Positions 50,946 through 59,791 of a stretch of DNA of 64,000 nt are shown here, in pieces; the stretch's first letter is position 1, and each line of letters begins with the position of its first letter. The notes beneath the pieces are model-generated. The model did not search any database and was not told where the DNA came from. It saw only the letters and a list, made by a program, of their open reading frames with translations. The translations under genes and the position numbers were made by a program. Origin of the DNA: Psychrobacillus sp044762745 (GTDB taxonomy: Bacteria > Bacillota > Bacilli > Bacillales_A > Planococcaceae); NCBI RefSeq assembly GCF_044762745.1, contig NZ_JBIWEX010000024.1, forward strand, positions 6,023 to 70,022, in the 5' to 3' direction.

Positions 50946-51650
50946 TTAAGCTTCCTCCGGACTTAGGTTCAAACGATATCCCGCTCCTCTAACTGTTTCA
51001 ATTGTAGATAAAACACTATAATCAGCCATTTTCTTTCGCACTCTTGTCATATTTACATTAAGTGTATTTTCATCCACAAATGACTGGTCATCCCATAGTT
51101 CTTCTAGTAATTGCTCTCTTGTGACGAGCTTTGGGTGATTTTTCAGTAATAATTCTAAAATGGTACATTCTTTCTTTTGAAGTGGAATTTCTTCTTTTGA
51201 CGTATGTAATTCCATACGTTCCATATAAAGCTGCAATTTCCCTACTTTCACCACACGCTCTTCTTGCTTCGCTGCATATTCACCATATGTTCTTCTTAAG
51301 TGGCTCTTTATCTTTGCTAGGACGATTTCGTAATGAAAAGGCTTCGTGATAAAATCATCCCCACCATTTTCAAGTGCAAATACTTGGTCCATTTCACCTG
51401 ATCTTGCCGAAACAAAAATAATCGGGCACGTGGTTAGCTGACGGAGTTGACGACACCAATAGTAGCCGTCATAAGACGGTAAATTCACATCTAATAACAC
51501 AATATGAGGATCGAACGCTGTAAACTCCTCGATAATATGATCGAAATCTTCAATTGTTTGTACTTCATAATGGTATTTCCTCAAAGTATCTGCAAGAAGC
51601 GATGCGATTTTACGATCATCTTCTACTACTAATACACGGTGTATCATCAT
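50946..51650 (-). CDS. BceR-type response regulator
   Basis: This 234-residue OmpR-family regulator has a receiver domain with acidic pocket VVEDD, the phospho-Asp in HIVLLDVNLPSYDG and the conserved FITKPFHYEIVLAKIK. The C-terminal winged helix contains LQKKECTILELLLKNHP and NTLNVNMTRVRKKM. It heads the four-gene bce-like cluster, with AAAGGAGG ahead of the first of two ATGs. It should control the transporter genes. Confidence 0.93.
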   Translation of the reverse strand: MMIHRVLVVEDDRKIASLLADTLRKYHYEVQTIEDFDHIIEEFTAFDPHIVLLDVNLPSYDGYYWCRQLRQLTTCPIIFVSARSGEMDQVFALENGGDDFITKPFHYEIVLAKIKSHLRRTYGEYAAKQEERVVKVGKLQLYMERMELHTSKEEIPLQKKECTILELLLKNHPKLVTREQLLEELWDDQSFVDENTLNVNMTRVRKKMADYSVLSTIETVRGAGYRLNLSPEEA

Positions 51651-51698
51651 TTATATCCTCCTTTTGAAACATTATTCTTTCCTTATTATATCAAAAAA

Positions 51699-51728
51699 GA
51701 GTCTCTCATACGTTAGTATGTTAGACTC
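51699..51728 (-). terminator. terminator of lplJ
   Basis: GAGTCT/AGACTC and CATAC/GTATG form a two-part stem, followed by TTTTTTGA on the minus strand. Confidence 0.87.
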
Positions 51729-51747
51729 CTGCATCTTCAGCAAAAAG

Positions 51748-52740
51748 TTAATAAATAAGTTGTACTAGTTCTTCTTTCGAAATACCTCCGAAATATTTCG
51801 GTACGTCAATTGGCTCCAGTGCTTCTTCAATCGCTTGCTTACTATACATTTTGCCTGTTAGTAATTGTTCCACTTCTTTTATATCTCCAACACCAAAGAA
51901 GTCACCATAAATATTCACTTCTTCTATGATACCTTTATTCACTTCTAAACGCACATCTACGCCACCTGTAGGGAATCGATGCGAATGCTTCATATTAAAT
52001 TTAGGGGATTTACCATAGTTCCAATCCCATTGTTGATAACGTTCTTCCGAAAGCTTATGGATATTTTCCCAATCTTTCTCTGTAAGCTCCCAATATTGAA
52101 TATTTTCCTCACCGCCGAAAATAGAGGAAAGAATTTCGGAACGGAATTGTTCAATCGTCATTGGTTCTGCAAGTAAATCAGCAATGTTCGTTACACGGCT
52201 TCGAACTGATTTAATACCTTTTGATTCAATTTTTTCTTTACTTACTTTTAATGCGGACACGACTGCATCAATTTCTGTATCAAACATTAATGTACCGTGG
52301 CTAAACATTCTTCCACGTGTAGTAAACTGCGCATTTCCTGAGATTTTTTTTCCTTCTGCCAATATGTCATTGCGTCCGGATAATTCCGCATTCACACCCA
52401 TTGTCTGCAATGCATCCACAACTGGCTGAGTAAACTTTTTGAAATTTCGGAAGCTGTCTCCATCGTCTTTCGTTAAAAAGCTGAAGTTCAAATTCCCCAA
52501 ATCATGGTACACAGCGCCGCCACCTGAAAGTCTGCGGACAGGGATAATCCCGTTCTTTTCTACGAAATCTGTATTAATTTCTTCAATTGTATTTTGGTTT
52601 CTTCCAATGATGATGGAAGGCTGATTTATGTAAAATAAAAGAAATGAATCTTTTTCAACATCCATTGTATTTAGTGCATACTCTTCAATAGCTAGGTTAA
52701 TGCGTGGGTCCGTAATACCTTTATTATCAATAAAATACAT
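51748..52740 (-). CDS. lplJ: lipoate--protein ligase LplJ
   Basis: This 330-residue ligase attaches scavenged lipoate to lipoyl domains through lipoyl-AMP. It is highly similar to B. subtilis LplJ in length and motifs: IIIGRNQNTIEEIN, VRRLSGGGAVYHDLGNLNFSF, SGRNDILAEGKKISGNAQFT (catalytic lysine region), HGTLMFDT and DWNYGKSPKFN. It stands alone with its own terminator and is divergent from yhfH, the same neighbour as in B. subtilis. Confidence 0.95.
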   Translation of the reverse strand: MYFIDNKGITDPRINLAIEEYALNTMDVEKDSFLLFYINQPSIIIGRNQNTIEEINTDFVEKNGIIPVRRLSGGGAVYHDLGNLNFSFLTKDDGDSFRNFKKFTQPVVDALQTMGVNAELSGRNDILAEGKKISGNAQFTTRGRMFSHGTLMFDTEIDAVVSALKVSKEKIESKGIKSVRSRVTNIADLLAEPMTIEQFRSEILSSIFGGEENIQYWELTEKDWENIHKLSEERYQQWDWNYGKSPKFNMKHSHRFPTGGVDVRLEVNKGIIEEVNIYGDFFGVGDIKEVEQLLTGKMYSKQAIEEALEPIDVPKYFGGISKEELVQLIY

Positions 52741-52790
52741 ATTTATCTCTCCTTTACTCCTATTTTAACAAAAAACGAATTAATGTGTTG

Positions 52791-52804
52791 ACAAAATATT
52801 TTGT
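52791..52804. promoter_or_regulatory. palindrome in yhfH promoter region
   Basis: ACAAAATATTTTGT is a perfect 14-base palindrome just after a TTGACA-like -35 box (52788-52793) of the rightward yhfH gene. It could be an operator. The -10 is uncertain (TACAAT with a long spacer). Confidence 0.4.
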
Positions 52805-52862
52805 GTTATATTACAATGTATTTAACTTTAACAGTTATATAACAGATGGAGGTGGAACAAAT

Positions 52863-52988
52863 ATGTTAGAAAACGTACTTGAATTTTTCCGTAACCTGCC
52901 CAAAAAGAAATGCGCTACATGCGGCGAGACCATCGAAGAACAACATGAGTGCTATGGAAATCACTGTGACAAATGCAGTAGTCTTTAA
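52863..52988 (+). CDS. yhfH: YhfH-family small zinc-ribbon-like protein
   Basis: This 41-residue protein has two cysteine pairs, KKCATCGE and NHCDKCSSL, of a miniature zinc ribbon, and a conserved ECYGNHCDKC end. It starts at the ATG after GGAGGTGG; a longer reading has no site. Its place beside lplJ matches B. subtilis yhfH. The function of the family is unknown. Confidence 0.85.
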   Translation: MLENVLEFFRNLPKKKCATCGETIEEQHECYGNHCDKCSSL

Positions 52989-53002
52989 TTTCATTAGATA
53001 TG

Positions 53003-53036
53003 CCAACTAGATACTCCCCTTTCTAGTTGGTTTTTT
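53003..53036 (+). terminator. terminator of yhfH
   Basis: CCAACTAGA and TCTAGTTGG form a perfect stem followed by TTTTTTT. Confidence 0.93.
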
Positions 53037-53101
53037 TATGCTTTAGGTGTTGCCGTTTACTGTAAAATCACCATTCCTTTCATTTCTTTTTTTTGAATAG
53101 C

Positions 53102-53140
53102 AAAAGCGCTTATCCCCAGTTTCAGAGACAAGCGCTTTTT
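53102..53140 (-). terminator. terminator of yhgE-like gene
   Basis: On the minus strand AAAAGCGCTT pairs with AAGCGCTTTT; the hairpin begins immediately after the stop codon and ends in a T run. Confidence 0.9.
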
Positions 53141-55330
53141 TTATGCTTCTGCAGTTTGTTTAGTGTAACGGTTTTTGAACAATAACAGGAAGAAACCGAG
53201 TGTTAATGCTAAACATACGATCATAAATCCGATTAAAACGCTATTATTGTACCAAAAATAACTAACATCTCCCGTTGATATTGCCGCTCTAAAACTTTGG
53301 ATTGAATACCCCATCGGCAACAGCTTATTAAAAATTTGCAACGGCTTTGGTATCAATTCTAATGGGAAAGTACCTGCGCTTGTAGACAACTGAAGAATCA
53401 AAATAAGAATCGCAACAAACCTACCTGGATTATCCAACATCGATACAAGCAATTGAACAATCGCTAAATACGTAAAACTTGTAATAATAGCGATTAATAT
53501 GAGCATACCAACGCTTTCTACTTCTAATTTAAGTCCAAATAGTACAATTGCAACGACGATTAAAGACTGTAAAATTCCAACTACCGCAAGTACTACTGTT
53601 TTACTTATAAACCAAGAGGTCCCACTCGTTGGTTTAATAGCTGGCTGTACAAATGGAAAGACTACCGAAATAATTAGCGCACCAACAAATAAGCCAAGTG
53701 ATAAGAAATAAGGTGTTAAACCTGTTCCGTAATTCGGCACAGCGTTTACCTCCTCCACGTTCACATCTACTGGGGAAGCAACCATTTCATACGTTTCATC
53801 CGTCGCATTCACTTCTTTTGCCTCATCACTAGCTTCTTGTAAACTCGTTTGTAAAGAATCTGTTCCATCTACTAACTCTTTCGTTCCATCGACTAGCTTC
53901 AACGATCCATCTGCAAGTTCACCTGATTTCTCTACAAGCGTTCCAGTTCCTTGTTGTAATTGGGAGGTGCCATTTGCTAATTGAGATAATCCTCTCACTA
54001 AATTAGTAGAACCTTTAAAAGCTTGCTGTACTCCCGCATTAAATTCGTTCATTTTTGTAGCAAGTATAGTTGTTCCATCTGTTAAATTAGACGCACCATC
54101 CACTAGTGCAACGGACGATTCATGTAAACGTTCAATTCCTTGCCCTGCTTGTGCATAACCTGCATTTAATTGCACTGCTCCTTCAAGTGTCCCAGTTGTG
54201 CCATGTGATAAAGCGGCTGTTCCAGTTGAAAGTTTTTCTAATCCAGCTGTTATAGCGGAACTTCCGGACTGTACTTGTTTCAATGTTTCCGTTAGTGCAG
54301 CCGCTTGTTCTTCCGGAAGCCCTACACTTATTTTGGAAATTTGTTCAGACAGAGCCTCTATGCCAGACGTCACTTCAGAAGAACCTTTCGATAACTCCTT
54401 AGTGCTATCATTTAATGAGGAGGTGCTGATTTGTATTTGTTGTAAAGAATCGATGAACGCTTTATCTTTTTCACTCAGTAATCGGTAACTCTCGTTCAAT
54501 TTATCGACACTAGTTGTATACTCGTCAATTCCTGATTTTAATGATGCTGCTCCAGTTGCTACTCCGTCTATACCGTCTGTTAGTTGAGTAGCTCCTGTTG
54601 AAAGAGTAGCTAATCCACTATTCAATTGGCTAGAACCATCTGCTGCGGCTTGAATACCAGATGCAACCGTATTTGTTCCGTCTTTTAACTCCACTGTACT
54701 ACTTACTAATTGTTCCAAGTATCCTTTTAAGTCACTTGCACCGTTACTAAGATCTGTTGCACCATCTTTTAATTGGCCTGCTCCGTCAGAAGCTTGCGCG
54801 AAACCGTCTCCCAATTTTGTAACGGAGTCGAAAAGTTGCTTGGCATAAGTCGCCGTTACTTCTTCGTTCACCTCAGTACGGATTCGCTCCATTGCCGTTT
54901 CTCCAATTTGGGCAGAAAGGAAATTGCTTCCCTGGTTCGCCTTATAGGATAGAACCATTTTTTGTGGATGCTCATCCAACAAAGTAGTTGCATGCCGCGA
55001 GAAATTTTCCGGTATTTCGATCAATAAATAATATTCCCGATTTAATAATCCCTGCTCTGCCTCTTCTTTTTTCACGGAAACAAAGTTAAATTGATCACTT
55101 TCCTTTAACTTATTTACCAATTCGTCTCCAAGTAAAAGCTCTTCACCTTCGAAGTCTGCACCTTCATCCGAATTGACAATGGCTACTGGTAGATTACTTA
55201 AGTTAGCATACGGGTCCCAAAAAGCCCATAAGTACACTGCTGCATATAAAACTGGAATAAATAATACAGCAATAATAGAGATGAGCATTTTTTTATCGGT
55301 AAAAATATGTTTCCACTCTGATTTAATCAA
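53141..55330 (-). CDS. yhgE: YhgE/Pip-family membrane protein
   Basis: This 729-residue protein has an N-terminal membrane helix (about residues 12-33, with the family start KKMLISIIAVLFIPVLYAAVYLWAFWDPY read in parts), a YhgE/Pip N domain (LPVAIVNSDEGADF), a long repetitive extracellular region of about 350 residues and five C-terminal helices (about 540-725). The central region repeats an 11-residue-like pattern rich in G-A-x-L-x-x-G and S-x-L-x-x-G, typical of the family and probably a long helical hairpin. Relatives include phage infection protein Pip and type VII secretion-linked proteins. It follows the TetR gene as in B. subtilis yhgD-yhgE. Confidence 0.92.
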   Translation of the reverse strand: MIKSEWKHIFTDKKMLISIIAVLFIPVLYAAVYLWAFWDPYANLSNLPVAIVNSDEGADFEGEELLLGDELVNKLKESDQFNFVSVKKEEAEQGLLNREYYLLIEIPENFSRHATTLLDEHPQKMVLSYKANQGSNFLSAQIGETAMERIRTEVNEEVTATYAKQLFDSVTKLGDGFAQASDGAGQLKDGATDLSNGASDLKGYLEQLVSSTVELKDGTNTVASGIQAAADGSSQLNSGLATLSTGATQLTDGIDGVATGAASLKSGIDEYTTSVDKLNESYRLLSEKDKAFIDSLQQIQISTSSLNDSTKELSKGSSEVTSGIEALSEQISKISVGLPEEQAAALTETLKQVQSGSSAITAGLEKLSTGTAALSHGTTGTLEGAVQLNAGYAQAGQGIERLHESSVALVDGASNLTDGTTILATKMNEFNAGVQQAFKGSTNLVRGLSQLANGTSQLQQGTGTLVEKSGELADGSLKLVDGTKELVDGTDSLQTSLQEASDEAKEVNATDETYEMVASPVDVNVEEVNAVPNYGTGLTPYFLSLGLFVGALIISVVFPFVQPAIKPTSGTSWFISKTVVLAVVGILQSLIVVAIVLFGLKLEVESVGMLILIAIITSFTYLAIVQLLVSMLDNPGRFVAILILILQLSTSAGTFPLELIPKPLQIFNKLLPMGYSIQSFRAAISTGDVSYFWYNNSVLIGFMIVCLALTLGFFLLLFKNRYTKQTAEA

Positions 55331-55350
55331 ATTATCCCCTCCAAAACTAT

Positions 55351-55375
55351 TTGACCATTTTATTCATCTGGTCAA
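55351..55375. promoter_or_regulatory. 25-bp dyad between yhgD and yhgE, TetR operator candidate
   Basis: TTGACCA and TGGTCAA flank an 11-base centre. The same 25-base layout (ATGACCA-N11-CGGTCAT) is found ahead of the TetR gene at 55999-56023, so both are likely sites for YhgD. Confidence 0.7.
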
Positions 55376-55396
55376 TCATTACCAAAAAAAGAAGTC

Positions 55397-55966
55397 TCAG
55401 ACTAAGAGACTGTGAAAAATTGTTTCCTGAAAAAAATTTGCAATTTCTACTTCGGATAATGATTCGTTATGTGTCACATTCCAATCGTTAATAAAAGCAA
55501 TATATGCCTTAAATAATAAGTATGCTACAAGCTCGCTATTTATTTGTCTCAATTCACCCTTTGCTACATACTTATCAATCTTCTCTTTAATGAATGTCAC
55601 AATTGCTTGCTCTGTTTGATGTAGCATTTGTTTGACAGCCGGTGTTCGCCAATCTTTTTCTTCATCCACGATTTTGGCATATAGTTGGTGTGTTTCTCGA
55701 AATTCCAACATTTTCATCAACGCGGCGTGGGCATTTTCTTGAAAAGAAGCACCTTCTTGAATAGCATCCGTTGCCTCCTGCTTCATCTCGCAAATCATTC
55801 TCATGACAATTTCTTGAAATAGGACTTCTTTGTTTTCAAAAAAAGTATAGATTGTTCCTTTACCAACATTTGCGATTTTCGCTATTTGGTCCATCGTCGT
55901 AGCTTTATATCCGAAAAGCGAAAAAGATCTCGTAGCAGCTTCTAAAATTTCTTGTTTTCGATCCAT
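55397..55966 (-). CDS. yhgD: TetR-family regulator, YhgD-like
   Basis: This 189-residue repressor has an N-terminal helix-turn-helix (ILEAATRSFSLFGYKATTMDQIAKIANVGKGTIYTFFENKEVLF read in parts, about residues 6-48) and a helical ligand domain. It lies directly before yhgE. Two matching dyads flank it, one upstream of its own start and one between it and yhgE, which supports autoregulation and control of yhgE. Confidence 0.9.
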   Translation of the reverse strand: MDRKQEILEAATRSFSLFGYKATTMDQIAKIANVGKGTIYTFFENKEVLFQEIVMRMICEMKQEATDAIQEGASFQENAHAALMKMLEFRETHQLYAKIVDEEKDWRTPAVKQMLHQTEQAIVTFIKEKIDKYVAKGELRQINSELVAYLLFKAYIAFINDWNVTHNESLSEVEIANFFQETIFHSLLV

Positions 55967-55998
55967 TTAGCAACACTCCATTTCTCTTCAAAAAAGAA

Positions 55999-56023
55999 AT
56001 GACCAGAAAACCATTTCGGTCAT
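55999..56023. promoter_or_regulatory. 25-bp dyad upstream of yhgD, TetR operator candidate
   Basis: ATGACCA-N11-CGGTCAT, in the same geometry as the dyad between yhgD and yhgE. It lies about 35 bases before the yhgD ATG. Confidence 0.7.
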
Positions 56024-56068
56024 CTAGTCATTATATTACTCCTAGCGTATTCTTTTTGCAAGTATTTC

Positions 56069-56524
56069 TTAATGACGGTCGTGCATTGTATCATCGCTTT
56101 CGTCTGGTAATACGGTACTCAGATCTGGGTTTCCAACTGTTAGCTTTTGTTTTGGCATTGTATGAAGACCTCTTGCCGTAGTGTGAGCAAACATATAATA
56201 GACTCCGTCATGATCGAATGTATAAGTTGCTTCATATACACCATCTTTTGTTAATGTCCCTTCGATTATTTCCCCTTTATCACGCAAACCAGATTCCCAC
56301 ACTTCGAATTCTACTGTATCTGCATCATCGACTACTTCCTCTCCTTGGGAAACTTTAGCAGATAAAACAACTGGCTCTCCTACTGGTAGTTGTTCAGCTG
56401 TTTGTATTTGTACAACGATTTCTTGAAATGTAGTTTCCTCATGGTTTGAATGAGTTGCCTCTTCTGCCCCACAACCTGTTAACACCATTGCCGTTAATAT
56501 AAATGCCACTATCTGTTTTTTCAT
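56069..56524 (-). CDS. YtkA/FixH-like lipoprotein
   Basis: This 151-residue lipoprotein has its start overlapping the kinase stop by four bases. The signal ends VLTGC. The mature domain has the YtkA-like pattern: LPVGEPVVLSAKVSQGEEVVDDADTVEFEVW, GVYEATYTFDHDGVYYMFAHTTARGLHTMPKQKLTVG (read in parts), an immunoglobulin-like fold that in relatives is linked to copper or respiratory function. The N- and C-terminal ends of the mature protein are histidine-rich (HSNHEE, MHDRH), which could bind metal. It is the last gene of a four-gene operon. Confidence 0.85.
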   Translation of the reverse strand: MKKQIVAFILTAMVLTGCGAEEATHSNHEETTFQEIVVQIQTAEQLPVGEPVVLSAKVSQGEEVVDDADTVEFEVWESGLRDKGEIIEGTLTKDGVYEATYTFDHDGVYYMFAHTTARGLHTMPKQKLTVGNPDLSTVLPDESDDTMHDRH

Positions 56525-57915
56525 GCGAATGAATCCTCCCAAATTGGTAATGTAATATATACGGTAGTTCCTTTTCCTACTTCACTTTCAAATGCAAGTT
56601 TACCATTTTGTACATCTACTAATTGCGCAGCAATGGATAACCCTAATCCTGTTCCTCCATCTGACCGGCTTCTTGCCTTATTTACACGGTAGAAACGCTC
56701 CGTAATATGACCAAGATGCTCCTTCTCAATTCCACATCCTTCGTCTGCAATTACAATCATTGTTTCTTTTTTCGTTGTTTTATTCGAAATTGCGATTGTG
56801 GAACTGTTAGACGAATATCTAATGGCATTTTCTAAAATGTTAATAAGGATTTGCTTTGTTTTTTGTTCGTCTGCACATAAAATTGTCTCTTCATCTATTG
56901 AAATAACAAACTTTATTTCTTTTTCGTTTGCCATTGGTTTTACAAGCTGTATTACTTCACGGATTGTTTCTGCTAAAACGAGCGGACTAGTTTCTATATT
57001 TTCAATTGACTCCGATCTTGCAACGGTCAACAAATCATTCGTCAGCTTTTGCATACGATTTGCTTCCCGCGTGATAAGTGTATATATTTCAGCCTTTTTC
57101 TCTTCTGGTATAAGTTGCTGTTCAAATGCCTCTCCGTATCCTTTAATATAGCTAATCGGAGTGCGAAGTTCATGGGAAACGACAGAGAGAAAGTTTCGCT
57201 TCTTGTCGTCTTCTTGTTGAATGGAAGTCGCCATTTGGTTAAAACTTCGTGCTAGCTCTCCCACTTCATCTTGAGACTCGATTTCAACGCGTGTATCATA
57301 CTTTCCGGCAGCCATATCAAGCGCTGCTTCGTTTAAGATGGCTAATGGTTTTAACACTCTTTGCAAACTCTTCAAGCTAATATAAGCCAAGCATATCAAT
57401 AAAAGAGAAACAATTACTATTAAAAAAAGTGCGTCACTCGATGCCATTTCCGTAATTCTCGTTAAAGGTACATATACATAAATAATACCTTCTAATCTAT
57501 TTTCATCTACGAGTGGATAAATAACTGATGCGACTTCCCGGTCAAATCGCTTTTCATACCCCCGTTTTGTTATCGCATTCCCCTCTATCAATTGTGCTCG
57601 TTCTTCTGCTCCGATTAACGTATCATAGTCGATGTCGAAAGGGAGACATGCACTTAGTTCCCTCGGATTTCGTACCGTAAATACTTCCACATCTGAAAAG
57701 CGATTATAATCTTCCGTTTGTTTAATAAATGCATTCGTAACGACGCCACCATCGTATGTACGCTGTAAATTTTCTGCAACTTCCTTCATAGACATTTCAG
57801 TATGTTGTACGTAAAGTTCTTCATATAAAAAATTCGTAAATATGACTAAAAACACAATCGTCGTTGTAATAAAAATGAGCAATAACATCCATATTTTAAC
57901 CGATAGTTTTTTCAT
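56521..57915 (-). CDS. sensor histidine kinase
   Basis: This 464-residue kinase has a first helix at about residues 8-31, an extracellular sensor domain of about 130 residues and a second helix near 164-184. HAMP follows (RVLKPLAILNEAALDMAAGKYDTRVE), then HisKA with the acceptor in SVVSHELRTPISYIKGYGE, and HATPase with NAIRYSS, IADEGCGIE and GTGLGLSIA. It is coupled on both sides by ATGA-type overlaps. The stimulus may involve one or both lipoproteins of the operon; this is inference. Confidence 0.93.
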   Translation of the reverse strand: MKKLSVKIWMLLLIFITTTIVFLVIFTNFLYEELYVQHTEMSMKEVAENLQRTYDGGVVTNAFIKQTEDYNRFSDVEVFTVRNPRELSACLPFDIDYDTLIGAEERAQLIEGNAITKRGYEKRFDREVASVIYPLVDENRLEGIIYVYVPLTRITEMASSDALFLIVIVSLLLICLAYISLKSLQRVLKPLAILNEAALDMAAGKYDTRVEIESQDEVGELARSFNQMATSIQQEDDKKRNFLSVVSHELRTPISYIKGYGEAFEQQLIPEEKKAEIYTLITREANRMQKLTNDLLTVARSESIENIETSPLVLAETIREVIQLVKPMANEKEIKFVISIDEETILCADEQKTKQILINILENAIRYSSNSSTIAISNKTTKKETMIVIADEGCGIEKEHLGHITERFYRVNKARSRSDGGTGLGLSIAAQLVDVQNGKLAFESEVGKGTTVYITLPIWEDSFA

Positions 57916-58586
57916 TGCTTAACCTCAAAACGATAACCAATTCCCCAAACAGTTTCAATATATTTTCCTGCAACGCTACCAAGCTTTAAGCGAAGTGTTT
58001 TAATATGTGTATCTACCGTCCTTGTTCCACTTTCATAATCTAAACCCCAAAGCCTTTCTAGTAGTTGCTCTCTAGAGAAAGCAATCCCTTCATTTTCCAT
58101 AAACAAATGAAGCAATTCATATTCTTTAAGCGTGAGGGTAATTTTTTTATCGTTTCGTACTATTTGCCTTGCAGCTGGGTCATTTACTAAGATCCCTTTT
58201 ATAATCTTATCATCTTTCGTTATATTTCTTGTCCTTCTTAAAATAGCGTCTATTCTAGCTATTAATTCTGTCGCTGTGAACGGTTTAATGACATAATCAT
58301 CCCCACCGAGTGTAAGTCCTTTCACTAAATCGATCTTTGAGTCTAACGCAGTAAGAAAGATAATCGGTATGGATGTAAACTTTCTTAAATCCTGGCAAAC
58401 TTCAAAGCCGCTTTTCCCAGGCATCATAACATCGAGGAGTATTAGATCAATCGTAAACGATTGAACCATATTAATCGCTTCTTCTCCATTTTCAGCATGT
58501 AACACATCAAAACCACTTTTTTGCAAATGCAATTCAATTAGTCTGCGCATTTCCTGTTCATCATCTACTACTAATATCGTTGTCAT
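57912..58586 (-). CDS. OmpR-family response regulator
   Basis: This 224-residue regulator has the receiver domain with VVDDE, the phospho-Asp in DLILLDVMMPGKSG and DYVIKPFTATELIARI. The winged helix has LTLKEYELLHLFMENEG and TRTVDTHIKTLRLKLG. It overlaps the propeller lipoprotein gene and the kinase gene by four bases each. Confidence 0.93.
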   Translation of the reverse strand: MTTILVVDDEQEMRRLIELHLQKSGFDVLHAENGEEAINMVQSFTIDLILLDVMMPGKSGFEVCQDLRKFTSIPIIFLTALDSKIDLVKGLTLGGDDYVIKPFTATELIARIDAILRRTRNITKDDKIIKGILVNDPAARQIVRNDKKITLTLKEYELLHLFMENEGIAFSREQLLERLWGLDYESGTRTVDTHIKTLRLKLGSVAGKYIETVWGIGYRFEVKQ

Positions 58587-59521
58587 TTGCTGACCTCCCT
58601 TACGACTAACTGAAATGGTCCTCTTCCTACTTGTAGCTTGTTCGTTACTTTTCCCGATTGGATAAAGTACAGTTGATGATCATCATAACCAGCTAATACA
58701 ATGCTCTCTCCAAATGTTGCGATGGAAAAAGGGTTCGCACCTGCTTTGAATGAAGCTAGCACTTCACCCTTTTTAGAAATCTCATATACGGTGCTACTTC
58801 CATGACTCACCGCAAAAATATGTCCGTTTGCCGCTTTTGTCATATTAATCGGCATCATTGGCGCTTCTATTTCACCGAGCAACTCTCCAGTCGCTATATT
58901 ATATTTATTAATAACTCGATTAGGACTACTGCCAGCACCATGACCACCGAGCCATAGTTCTTTTCCATTTACTAACAGTCCATGCGAAGAACTTGGAATA
59001 TCCCATTTCGTTTTTTCCGTTAAATCTAATGAAAAGATAGAAAGAATTTCATCTTTAAAATTTACTACATATAGATTGCCACCATGTGCAATCATAGACA
59101 TTGGATAATTTCCCGTACTCGCCTCAGCGAGGAGTTCCCCTTTTTGATCGAAAAGAGTTACAGTATTTTCTTTTCCATTTGCTATATAAATATTGTCTTC
59201 ATAAGCGTATGCAAAGGTTGTTCCTTCTTGTACATCCAACGTTGCGAGCTGTTTACCTGTAGATAACTGGATAAGAACCGCTTCCTTCAGCGTAAATCCA
59301 TATAGTAAAAGGAGATCATCTGACACTAACGTAAATCCTGTATACGCAGAATCTAGTTGCCAAGTTTCCATCACTTCCTGCTCTGCAGAAATGAAATCTA
59401 TCGTTCCTTCCACCGTATTTAAACTTGCCACAAAATCAACCGATGGATCAATGGATGGTAATGAGGGCTGTGCACACGCTCCAAGCAAAAACAAGATGAA
59501 TAATATACTTAGCTTTCTCAA
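58583..59521 (-). CDS. YncE-like beta-propeller lipoprotein
   Basis: This 312-residue exported lipoprotein has a signal ending LLGAC. The mature part has repeated propeller-blade phrases: GKENTVTLFDQKGELLAEASTGNYPMSM, HGGNLYVVNFKDEILSIF, ANGHIFAVSHGSSTVYEISKKGEVLASF and GYDDHQLYFIQSGKVTNKLQVGRGPF (each read in parts). Such YVTN/YncE propellers often bind ligands or partner proteins. As the first gene of an operon with a two-component system it could be the sensing accessory. The exact role is unknown. Confidence 0.82.
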   Translation of the reverse strand: MRKLSILFILFLLGACAQPSLPSIDPSVDFVASLNTVEGTIDFISAEQEVMETWQLDSAYTGFTLVSDDLLLLYGFTLKEAVLIQLSTGKQLATLDVQEGTTFAYAYEDNIYIANGKENTVTLFDQKGELLAEASTGNYPMSMIAHGGNLYVVNFKDEILSIFSLDLTEKTKWDIPSSSHGLLVNGKELWLGGHGAGSSPNRVINKYNIATGELLGEIEAPMMPINMTKAANGHIFAVSHGSSTVYEISKKGEVLASFKAGANPFSIATFGESIVLAGYDDHQLYFIQSGKVTNKLQVGRGPFQLVVREVSK

Positions 59522-59626
59522 GTTCCCACCCCCTCAAGCTATTTTACCGAATACGTGTGAAAAAAGTTTGAAATCACCTTTAAATATTTAGAAAAGCAAT
59601 GCGTTTTTTTTGGATAAAATATCCTT

Positions 59627-59718
59627 TTACAACTATTTGCTCAAATTTTACAACTAAACGCTCCAAATTTACAACTAAATCCTCAAAATTACAACTAAGA
59701 CCAACATTTTTACAACTA
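59627..59718 (-). repeat. TAGTTGTAA array, 21-bp period (copy B)
   Basis: On the plus strand TTACAACTA starts at 59627, 59648, 59669, 59689 and 59710 (steps of 21, 21, 20 and 21). Read on the minus strand from the neighbouring hairpin, the order is hairpin, TTTTTTATTGGAAAT, five TAGTTGTAA units, then AAAAGGATATTTT. That is the same design as copy A at 39.3 kb. Confidence 0.87.
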
Positions 59719-59738
59719 AAACTAAATTTCCAATAAAA

Positions 59739-59776
59739 AATCCCCAAAAAGCAAATAGAAATAGCTTTTGAGGATT
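59739..59776 (-). terminator. terminator of hemH
   Basis: On the minus strand AATCCTCAAAAGC pairs with GCTTTTTGGGGATT (one G-T pair), followed by TTTTTTATT. It is about 15 bases past the hemH stop and also forms the hairpin half of composite element copy B. Confidence 0.87.
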
Positions 59777-59791
59777 ACATTTTTCTATTTT

